From Candidatus Enterococcus ferrettii (GTDB lineage Bacteria; Bacillota; Bacilli; Lactobacillales; Enterococcaceae): DNA of 64,000 nucleotides. The DNA is taken from contig NZ_JAFREL010000041.1 of the NCBI RefSeq assembly GCF_017377655.1, forward strand, positions 46,823 through 110,822. Reading direction: 5' to 3'. The notes under the pieces were generated by a model. The model searched no databases and was not told the DNA's origin. It saw only the letters and a list, made by a program, of their open reading frames with translations. A program made the position numbers and the translations under genes. Each line of letters begins with the position of its first letter. The stretch's first letter is position 1. Shown piece by piece: positions 57,329 to 64,000 of this stretch.

Positions 57329-57553
57329 TTATTTAAAGAATATAAGCTGCTTTTGAATATCAAAATATAAGTATATGACAAATACAATATTTATCATCGA
57401 TAGCAAAAACAGGAATATATCAGGGATAAGAAAACGATAGTTTCTTTGTTGATCTTTTTTGGTACTGGTGTCCTTTATAAAAAAATAAACGAACCCTATC
57501 AAACAAACACCACCGATTAATCCAAAAAATAAAACCCAAGCATACCTTTCCAT
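57329..57553 (-). CDS. small membrane protein at the end of the WxL cluster
   Basis: 74 residues with two membrane segments (WVLFFGLIGGVCLIGFVYFF and FLIPDIFLFLLSMINIVFVIYLY) joined by a short basic loop (KDTSTKKDQQRN). No family recognised. ATG at 57553 follows ACAGGGGGATAGCT. It lies 104 bases after the large WxL gene, on the same strand and before the cluster terminator. Confidence 0.7.
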   Translation of the reverse strand: MERYAWVLFFGLIGGVCLIGFVYFFIKDTSTKKDQQRNYRFLIPDIFLFLLSMINIVFVIYLYFDIQKQLIFFK

Positions 57554-57657
57554 AGCTATCCCCCTGTATAATTTTTTTAGAAAAAATCCTTTTTTCGTTT
57601 GATTCTCTTATCTGTAAGTAAGTGAATAAGTGGTTATATGTTTTTACGTCAGTTTCG

Positions 57658-60600
57658 TTATGGAACATTCTCTAATGTCCATTGTAGTTGCCCGCTGTAA
57701 TCCTGCGTTTCTTTCTCACTATTTCCAGGAATGATCATATTTACAGATTCTGGATCAATATAGTAGACAAAAACACCTGACGATGCCAGTGTTGGAGAAG
57801 CTTTTGCTAAAATATTTGGAGTACCATCAGCGTTCATTGATTGCTGCTTATGAACCTCCCCATAAAACCCATCTGGCGATATTTCCTCTTCATTATTCTT
57901 CTTTAGTTCGCCTTCAAAAGAAATCCTGGCCCCTTCCAATTTGTTCCCAGAGGAGCTCTTTAATTCGGTTAGTGCACCCCGCAATTCCCATCCGGTAGAA
58001 GAAATCCTTGTGTCTTGAAAGACAAGAGGCGTAAAGTGCTTCGCTGTTTCCGTCAAACGATAGGTTTCCAGAATATTCGAGGGCTTTAATTCATTACCGA
58101 AATCAAGTAGGTCAGGAACTGTGCGCAACGCCAAAAGATTATCTAATACTTGAACGGTTGAAAACATTCGGATTGGAGAATCTTGTTTTTCCCCATTTTC
58201 AAAATATACGGTCGAATAAGTTTCGTACAACGTATATTCTTCTAAGTTTTTTAAAGTAAAGGTAAAATTTCCGCTAGATGCATCTGGAACACTTTGATCA
58301 AAGTTTTGCCAAGTCCCCCCGCCATTTGACTGCCGTTTTCTAAAATGATTTTTCGCTGCAATTGGGGCGCGATGACCGATAAAATGATTGTAGTCTACCA
58401 CAAAGGTCGCTGAACTATCAGTAGTAGTAGAAATCAAGGGGGCCAAAACAGTAACATCATAAGTGAATAGTTCATCTGGTTTCATTTTGTGAATTTGCCC
58501 ATCTTTTGTTGTAATTGTCGTAAAGGCCTGATAGTGTGTACCAACAGAGAATTCTTTAGAGCTGAAAGTAATTTTTCCATCATCAATTTTCATCGGGCGA
58601 TTTCTCCAAGGACCAGATGCTCCTTTTTTCCGATAACTTAAAACAGCACTTTCGATTATTGATTTATCTCCATCATATCCCAACTCCAGATCCAATTGAT
58701 CGTTGGAACGATAAGTTGTCTCAAACCTAGGTTGTATAAAGAAATCCTTAGTCTGGAATGTTGCACTTGGGCTTTGAACTAACTCATTATTGTATTCATC
58801 TAATACAGTCACGTAGTATTGGTAAATAGTGTCTTTTTTCAGATTATTCAGTTCTTTTTGATAACTATTTCCAGATAAATCCTTTGAATTAAGTATTACC
58901 GACGACCAGTTGCTTTCAATTTGTTCTTTATATCTTAAAAGAATCTTTTTATTAAACTGATTTGCCGCTCCACTCTTATATCTGCCACTAATAATAGCAG
59001 AGTTAAAAGTTGTCTTAGAGGTTGTTGGCCCTAATTCCAGAAAAGAGTTGTCATAATTCCCCGTTTTAAAATAGGGAATTTCATGACCGAGTACAGCCAC
59101 TCTATTTTTAACAGTCAGGTATGCCCAGTTATAGTCCCAACTCACACTTCCTGTGTCTGGTCCTCCAGCTCTTAAAATAGTAGTCCCATCCTTTAATTTA
59201 AAAACGATTATTACTGAATAGTCAGTATTCTTATTCAAATCACTGATTGTTGCTTCATAAGTTCCACCAGTATCTGATTTTGTCAAAGTCAGCGCAACTT
59301 TAGTCCAACCGTTGCCTCCATTTTTCGTCTTGGGACCTGCATCTGGCTGGTAACTTTTACTTAGTCCTTTTTTGTAATAGGCAACGGCATTTTCTACTAA
59401 ATCGTTCTCACCATAAAGATCGTATGATCCTATAATTTTGGCCGACGTTAACTTAATCTCTGAAAAAGTAGTGTTGGAAACAAATAATCCGCTGGTTACA
59501 AAATATGGTATATCTTTCGGCGGAATATAGGCAATACCTTTTACCGCTACATATTTGTTGTAGTCCCAGTTCAAACTATCCGTATTTTCATTCCCTGCCC
59601 GCAAAACTTTGGACCCATCTTTCAATGTAAAAATAATAATGACAGAATAATCTGTTTGCTTTTCTAATCCAGTTAGAACAGCCTCATAGGTTCCACCATG
59701 TTCGTTTTTATTTAACTTTAAATCAACCCTTGTCCAACCATTTCCACCTGTCAAATTGTCTGGGCCATAAATACTAGCATTGGTAGTGTTTTTACTATAA
59801 CCTTTTATATAATAAGCAGCAGCTTGCTTTACAATATTCTTTTCGTAATGATAGTTTCCAATTATCCGTGCACTATTGGAAGTGATATCAGAAAAAGAAA
59901 CTGAACCTATTTGCCCTTCTTCAGTCGTAAAATTAGGAATTTCAGGTCCAGTGATCCAAGAGGTTCCTTTACAAGTTAAGTATGGATCAGTAAAGTTCCA
60001 CTTCACACTTTCCGTACTTTGATCTCCTGCCCTCAAATAAATTCCATTATTGAATTCAATGACGACAATCACTGAATAAGTAATACTCGGAGAAAGATCT
60101 GTTAAATGAGCGGTATAGTTCCCGCCATTTTCATTGCCAATCAATTCTAAATTAACCTTTGTCCAACCATTACCACCATTTGCACTGACAGGACCTTTAT
60201 CAGATCCGGCTTCCTTAAGCCCAGTTTTATAATAAGCAGCAGCAATCCCATCCTTTTTTTTCAAGCCAGAATAGGAGCCGTTCACAAATGCTGAACCATC
60301 AGTAATTTCACTAAAATTCATTCCAGAAATACTAATTTCTTTTGTTGTAAAAAATGGAATAGTCGCACCAGCAATCCAAGGGGTTCCTTCATAAGTCAAC
60401 CAAGGATACATTACATTGTTATAATCCCACTTCACACTCTCTTTACCCTCTCCACCAGCACGTAAAATTGTTGTTCCATTAGATAAAACGAAAACAACAA
60501 TAAGCGAATAATTATTGCTAGGCTCGAGACCTTCAATTTCTCCATTATAAGTTCCGCTTTTTCCAGTTCCATCATCAGATACACTTAGATCTACTTTTTC

Positions 60601-61545
60601 CCACCCATTTCCCCCTGCTTGTGTCATGGGTCCATGATCCGAATTGCTTCCAACTGAAGAATTGGCATCACTTATACCTGTCTTATAATAGGCGTAGGCT
60701 GTGTTTATCAATGATTGGTCAATCTCATAGTTTCCTGATAAAGCAGCTGTCGTATCGGTGATGCTCGTAAAACTTGCGGCTCCTACTTTGGCCTTTTTCG
60801 TTGTGAAACGAGGAATTTCAGACATTGTTATCCATGGAGTTCCTTTAACTGTTAGATAGGGGTCTGTAAAATCCCAAAAAATGCTAGTTGTAGTTTCTTT
60901 TCCAGCACGCAAAATTTTCTGACCATCAGATAGCAGAAAAACAATAATGACCGAATAACTAGTGTCTATTTCCAAATCATTTATCTGTCCGAGATAATAT
61001 ATTCCATTCGGACTATGATAAAGGTTTAAGTCTATTTTTTCCCAACCGTTTCCTCCTTCCAGCGAACCAGGTCCTTTATCCGAGTTTGCTTCAAGCTCCT
61101 TTGAATACTTTTTGTAGTAAGCCGCAGCCCCAATCAATTCTTTACTATCAATCGCATAGTTTCCATAAAGGCCTACTGAAGTATCAGTAATATTTGCAAA
61201 ATTAACTGGACCTACTTCATCTTCAGTGCTTACTCTGCTGCTGCGGGCAATTTTTCCTATATCAACTTCGGAACTACCGCTTGTATCGAAAGTTTCCTGT
61301 TTTTCTGGTTGTGGTCTTTCTTTTTTATTAGAGCTTTCAGTGGTTTCTTCAGTTGTAGAGTCTTCATCCGTAGAAGAAGGCGATATTTTTGCTTCTTCAA
61401 GCGTATTTGAGAGTGGATCTTTTTGTTCGATTTTAGAGGATAAACTTGTATCGTTGATAGCTTCATCTGCCCAGGCAACTCCTAAGTTAGTGATTGATGG
61501 AATCAATATAAGAAAGGTACCAAGTAATAAAGAAAATTTCCTCAT
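57658..61545 (-). CDS. large WxL-domain surface protein with five ~140-residue repeats
   Basis: 1295 residues, secreted. Signal peptide to about residue 26 (AWADE), then a Ser/Thr/Glu-rich linker to 110. Five repeats follow at about 111-249, 254-401, 407-541, 546-684 and 690-827. Each has SFxxITD.SA, YYKxG, GGNGW, an YSVIIVF-like strand, LRAG and usually GTxWI. FN3-like segments extend to about 1110. The C-terminal WxL domain (about 1120-1295) has GWELRG and QWTLENVP. WxL domains bind the peptidoglycan. ATG overlaps the preceding stop (ATGA), with GGGAGGTAGACAAACA before it. The repeat domain is not one I can name. Confidence 0.9.
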   Translation of the reverse strand: MRKFSLLLGTFLILIPSITNLGVAWADEAINDTSLSSKIEQKDPLSNTLEEAKISPSSTDEDSTTEETTESSNKKERPQPEKQETFDTSGSSEVDIGKIARSSRVSTEDEVGPVNFANITDTSVGLYGNYAIDSKELIGAAAYYKKYSKELEANSDKGPGSLEGGNGWEKIDLNLYHSPNGIYYLGQINDLEIDTSYSVIIVFLLSDGQKILRAGKETTTSIFWDFTDPYLTVKGTPWITMSEIPRFTTKKAKVGAASFTSITDTTAALSGNYEIDQSLINTAYAYYKTGISDANSSVGSNSDHGPMTQAGGNGWEKVDLSVSDDGTGKSGTYNGEIEGLEPSNNYSLIVVFVLSNGTTILRAGGEGKESVKWDYNNVMYPWLTYEGTPWIAGATIPFFTTKEISISGMNFSEITDGSAFVNGSYSGLKKKDGIAAAYYKTGLKEAGSDKGPVSANGGNGWTKVNLELIGNENGGNYTAHLTDLSPSITYSVIVVIEFNNGIYLRAGDQSTESVKWNFTDPYLTCKGTSWITGPEIPNFTTEEGQIGSVSFSDITSNSARIIGNYHYEKNIVKQAAAYYIKGYSKNTTNASIYGPDNLTGGNGWTRVDLKLNKNEHGGTYEAVLTGLEKQTDYSVIIIFTLKDGSKVLRAGNENTDSLNWDYNKYVAVKGIAYIPPKDIPYFVTSGLFVSNTTFSEIKLTSAKIIGSYDLYGENDLVENAVAYYKKGLSKSYQPDAGPKTKNGGNGWTKVALTLTKSDTGGTYEATISDLNKNTDYSVIIVFKLKDGTTILRAGGPDTGSVSWDYNWAYLTVKNRVAVLGHEIPYFKTGNYDNSFLELGPTTSKTTFNSAIISGRYKSGAANQFNKKILLRYKEQIESNWSSVILNSKDLSGNSYQKELNNLKKDTIYQYYVTVLDEYNNELVQSPSATFQTKDFFIQPRFETTYRSNDQLDLELGYDGDKSIIESAVLSYRKKGASGPWRNRPMKIDDGKITFSSKEFSVGTHYQAFTTITTKDGQIHKMKPDELFTYDVTVLAPLISTTTDSSATFVVDYNHFIGHRAPIAAKNHFRKRQSNGGGTWQNFDQSVPDASSGNFTFTLKNLEEYTLYETYSTVYFENGEKQDSPIRMFSTVQVLDNLLALRTVPDLLDFGNELKPSNILETYRLTETAKHFTPLVFQDTRISSTGWELRGALTELKSSSGNKLEGARISFEGELKKNNEEEISPDGFYGEVHKQQSMNADGTPNILAKASPTLASSGVFVYYIDPESVNMIIPGNSEKETQDYSGQLQWTLENVP

Positions 61546-61898
61546 TGTTTGTCTACCTCCCTTTTTATTTTTTTTGAAAGTATCTGATATTTTTTTATGA
61601 TTATCGTCAAAAGAATGCAGAATACTCCCAGAAGAATTGTTATCTGATTAATTGCATCTCCTGTCGTTGGATAATTCTTGTCTCTGATGGTTGGGTAAGT
61701 TTCCTGATCATCTGAAGACAACTTTTCCTCTCTTAGAATAACTGGTTGTATCTTCTCAGTTTTTTCCATGCTAGCACAGAAGGAAACTCTAATTTCAGTG
61801 CTGGGAAACTCACTTGCAAAGGCTGTAGTTGTTCGCAGCAAAACACCGATTCCAAACACAAAGAATACAAACCATACAATTTTAAATTTGCCCTTCAT
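61542..61898 (-). CDS. short wall-anchored protein of the WxL cluster (NYPTTG motif)
   Basis: 118 residues: signal peptide (about 1-29), a short exposed region, a sorting-type C-terminus with NYPTTGDA (about 75-82), a hydrophobic segment (INQITILLGVFCILLTIII) and a basic tail. WxL operons normally encode such a small LPxTG protein; here Leu is replaced by Tyr. ATG at 61898 after GGGGAGAGAAA. It overlaps the large WxL gene by four bases (ATGA). Confidence 0.85.
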   Translation of the reverse strand: MKGKFKIVWFVFFVFGIGVLLRTTTAFASEFPSTEIRVSFCASMEKTEKIQPVILREEKLSSDDQETYPTIRDKNYPTTGDAINQITILLGVFCILLTIIIKKYQILSKKIKREVDKQ

Positions 61899-61913
61899 TT
61901 TCTCTCCCCACTT

Positions 61914-62927
61914 CTAATTTCTTCTGAAAAGTAGATAAGAAAATAAGCCTAAAGTTAGAATGACCATAGCAATGGCTGCGTAGATTACCCATTTAGGATA
62001 AGTTATTTTGTATGCTGCATTTTTCTCTAATTTTTGAGCTTGATCTGCATTTATTGAAAATTCCTTTTCCCATGCCCATTTATTTTCACTTGAACTTGCT
62101 CTAATAGATAAAACGTACGTACCTTTTTTGAATTTATCCAGTCCCCAGTTTGTTAAAAAGCTGAAATGAGAATTAGGAGCCATACGCATATTGCTTACTT
62201 TTTCATGCTTTAAAACTTTATCCTCTCCCTTTTTTTTAAGAACAGTCTCAACAGTTAGTGGTTCTAAAATCTTTGGCTGTGGATTTTGTAATTGCGCTTC
62301 AATAACTTTTCTGCCGTTAATGATATTCGGTCTAACCTGTTGCAAGTTTAAGGCGTTTCCATCTTTGTAAAACGTATCCTCTTCCAATAGAATCATTCCG
62401 ATTCTATAGCCATAGACACTTTGAACTTGTTGATCAGATTCACTTATTTTAGACATAAAGCTTAAAGCGCCAATTCTTGCACCATTTATTTTTTGTTGTG
62501 GTGGTTTTATTTTGAAGCTGCACTTTTTCGTTTCATAGTTTTCAATTTGGATCTCTTTTTGATCGCTAGTCACCAGATCGGTTACAGGCTCAACCAATGT
62601 TTTGTCTTTAGTTTTTTCTGTATCGGTATATACTATTTCTCCTGCATTTGAAGTTCCTGCATTCGAAACTCCAATAGTTACTGTTACAGGTTCTTTTCTT
62701 GTACTAATAACTTCTACCTCAACAGTCTGTTCCATACTGTCCAATAACAAATCAAAAAAAGAACTCGAATGATCGATTTGATTTTCTGGCAAGACAGCTT
62801 GAACTGTAAAGCCTAGCTCTTTAGTCGAAGCTTTATCTTTTTGTACATTTTCCGCATTAACAAAAGCTGGAAAAAACGCAATTGATAAAAACAAAATGGA
62901 AATAATAAATTTGATTTTGAATTTCAT
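61914..62927 (-). CDS. DUF916 and DUF3324 domain-containing surface protein
   Basis: 337 residues, the usual WxL partner. Signal peptide (about 1-25, cleaved near VNAEN). DUF916 covers about 35-155 (LGFTVQAVLPENQID, EVISTRKEPVTVTIGVSNAGTSNAG) and DUF3324 about 165-300 (NIINGRKVIEAQLQNPQPKI, MAPNSHFSFLTNWG). One C-terminal membrane helix (VIYAAIAMVILTLGLFSYLLF) ends in RRN. ATG at 62927 follows AGAGAGGAAAAG; an in-frame start at 62978 is not supported. Fifteen bases separate it from the NYPTTG gene. The protein is thought to tie WxL proteins to the membrane. Confidence 0.93.
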   Translation of the reverse strand: MKFKIKFIISILFLSIAFFPAFVNAENVQKDKASTKELGFTVQAVLPENQIDHSSSFFDLLLDSMEQTVEVEVISTRKEPVTVTIGVSNAGTSNAGEIVYTDTEKTKDKTLVEPVTDLVTSDQKEIQIENYETKKCSFKIKPPQQKINGARIGALSFMSKISESDQQVQSVYGYRIGMILLEEDTFYKDGNALNLQQVRPNIINGRKVIEAQLQNPQPKILEPLTVETVLKKKGEDKVLKHEKVSNMRMAPNSHFSFLTNWGLDKFKKGTYVLSIRASSSENKWAWEKEFSINADQAQKLEKNAAYKITYPKWVIYAAIAMVILTLGLFSYLLFRRN

Positions 62928-63214
62928 CTTTTCCTCTCTCTTCTTTAAAAGTAACTCGACCTTTAGTTGCTGAAACATCGGAAGCTCTTCACAGTGTATA
63001 GTTTTTGCTTCTTATCAAAAAGTACACCTTTCTATCTAAAAAATCGAGATAGTTTGAAAAGCTTCCTGTTAGCTCCCATTGAATTTTTGAGGTCTTTCTT
63101 TCCAGTTTTCAAGATCAGAATGGCCATGATGGAATTTCGTAATCGAGTGTCCTAATGATCTAACCAGAAGTTCTTTATCGATTGTTATGGGATCTTTTTA
63201 AGTTTTTAAGTAGA
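62928..63214. other. non-coding stretch
   Basis: No gene. Probably contains the promoter of the DUF916 operon, but no clear -35/-10 pair stands out. Confidence 0.5.
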
Positions 63215-63254
63215 AAGAAGAAGCACAAGAAACGATACTCTTCTGCTTCTTCTT
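63215..63254 (-). terminator. terminator of the small WxL protein gene
   Basis: Stem AAGAAGAAGCA (63215-63225) / TGCTTCTTCTT (63244-63254); the T-run on the minus strand is weak. Confidence 0.55.
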
Positions 63255-63272
63255 ATACATGTCTATAAATTA

Positions 63273-63953
63273 TTATGGAGCAACTGATAGCATCCAAGTA
63301 ACTGAGCCACTAAACTCTTTGCCGGCATATTCATATTTTGCATTATCCTTAGCAATTTTCAGTGAAGCATTTTTTATTTTTACTGCTCTAGACGAATTGA
63401 TTGAATCATCTTTATAATTACTTGACACAATCTTTTGTTCTGATCCACCCGTTTTTACAGTTATCTTGTTATCTGTTGCGAAATCGGCAGCAAGCTCTTT
63501 ATTTACATGAGTATTTGTTGCATTAGGTGTAGGTATTGTTTTGCCTGGTGTATAATCGAAATCTAACAATTCACCTTCCGTTTCAATCGTCAGCTCTGCT
63601 GGCAGGGTATCGCTGCCTTGTTTTAACTCAGACATAGAAGCAGTAAGATGCCAAGGATTCGTTCGGGATTTGTCTCCATCTCGTAAAGCTACATAAGAGT
63701 CTGTTTTATTTTTTAAATTTACTTCTATTCCTTCACCTACGGTATTCGTTTGACCAAAATCGAACATACGTGGAACACTTAGTAATTCCAATGAATTCCC
63801 TGTAGGATCTGGCAGAGGATTAGTGGAGTTATCTCCTTCAAATCCAATTGTAACATCTGTATTTGGGAATGCTGCGAATGCTTGTGCTGTACCGAAAGCA
63901 ACACTCCCTAAAATTCCGGTTGATGCTAATAAAACTATTAAATGTTTTTTCAT
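63273..63953 (-). CDS. WxL-domain surface protein
   Basis: 226 residues, consisting mainly of a signal peptide (about 1-28, AQAFAAF) and a WxL domain. The two WxL motifs are NPWHLTAS (about residue 97) and VTWMLSVAP at the end. PRMFDFGQ and GDKSRTNPW are also typical. It should attach to peptidoglycan without a covalent link. ATG at 63953 follows AGGAGAGATATTC; an ATG ten codons earlier lacks a site. It heads the WxL cluster on the minus strand. Confidence 0.93.
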   Translation of the reverse strand: MKKHLIVLLASTGILGSVAFGTAQAFAAFPNTDVTIGFEGDNSTNPLPDPTGNSLELLSVPRMFDFGQTNTVGEGIEVNLKNKTDSYVALRDGDKSRTNPWHLTASMSELKQGSDTLPAELTIETEGELLDFDYTPGKTIPTPNATNTHVNKELAADFATDNKITVKTGGSEQKIVSSNYKDDSINSSRAVKIKNASLKIAKDNAKYEYAGKEFSGSVTWMLSVAP

Positions 63954-64000
63954 GAATATCTCTCCTTTTTCTTCTTGGTACAATAAACAGTGTACAATTA

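Noticed and set aside
57420..57668. An 82-codon minus-strand open frame overlapping the small membrane protein gene
   Set aside because: The overlapping frame at 57329-57553 has a strong ribosome binding site and clear membrane segments; this one has neither.
57658..61545. Repeats in the large WxL gene as a CRISPR-like or DNA repeat array
   Set aside because: The periodicity is about 420 bp, in frame, conserved at the protein rather than DNA level. It reflects protein domains.

Overview
The window reads as low-GC Gram-positive chromosome from the Lactobacillales, most probably an Enterococcus or a close relative. Support comes from WxL-domain surface proteins with a DUF916/DUF3324 partner, a fused RNase PH/RdgB protein, RexB-type AddB, FabT-type palindromes beside fabI, a LiaX/YvlB-like DUF4097 protein and two GH73 glucosaminidases. 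I cannot name the species. There is no prophage, intact insertion sequence or CRISPR array, so most of the window is ordinary core genome.

Left part (1-23.4 kb). A GH13 alpha-glucosidase runs off the left edge and carries three copies of a LacI-type operator in front of it. A LysM autolysin, transketolase and the SOS pair DUF896/lexA follow. A small membrane protein behind lexA has an ideal promoter with a LexA box inside it. Then come recJ-apt, a leftward run of LapA-like protein, short-chain dehydrogenase and rnz, a DUF1269 protein, obg, gap, a cyclophilin lipoprotein, the divergent fabZ-like/fabI pair with two FabT boxes, bcaT, mscS, a zinc-independent S14 gene with a Zur box, and the operon murI - rph/rdgB - metallophosphoesterase - cbpB-like.

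Middle part (23.4-45 kb). This holds a four-gene amino-acid ABC transporter, trpS, pheST behind a T-box leader, an HxlR regulator, addBA (rexBA), lepB, a nitroreductase, a lone tRNA-Gln(CUG) with its own promoter, several small hypothetical proteins, a universal stress protein and azlCD.

Right part (45-64 kb). This is the more accessory section. It has a GH73 protein with three C-terminal repeats, three small membrane proteins, a decayed two-component system in front of an intact PepSY lipoprotein, a Dus enzyme, the LiaX-like protein and a secreted nuclease. A flavin amine oxidase follows, whose promoter has the 19-bp spacer typical of MerR-activated promoters and overlaps the end of the merR gene. 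The window ends in a WxL surface cluster: a small WxL protein, a DUF916/DUF3324 protein, a short cell-wall-anchored protein with a non-canonical NYPTTG motif, a 1295-residue WxL protein with five ~140-residue repeats, and a small membrane protein.

The least explained items are the SOS-controlled membrane protein at 6286-6555, the five-repeat WxL protein and its odd anchor partner, the FabZ-like protein lacking the usual histidine, and the two-component pseudogene. Names rest on motif recognition by eye; no database search was run.
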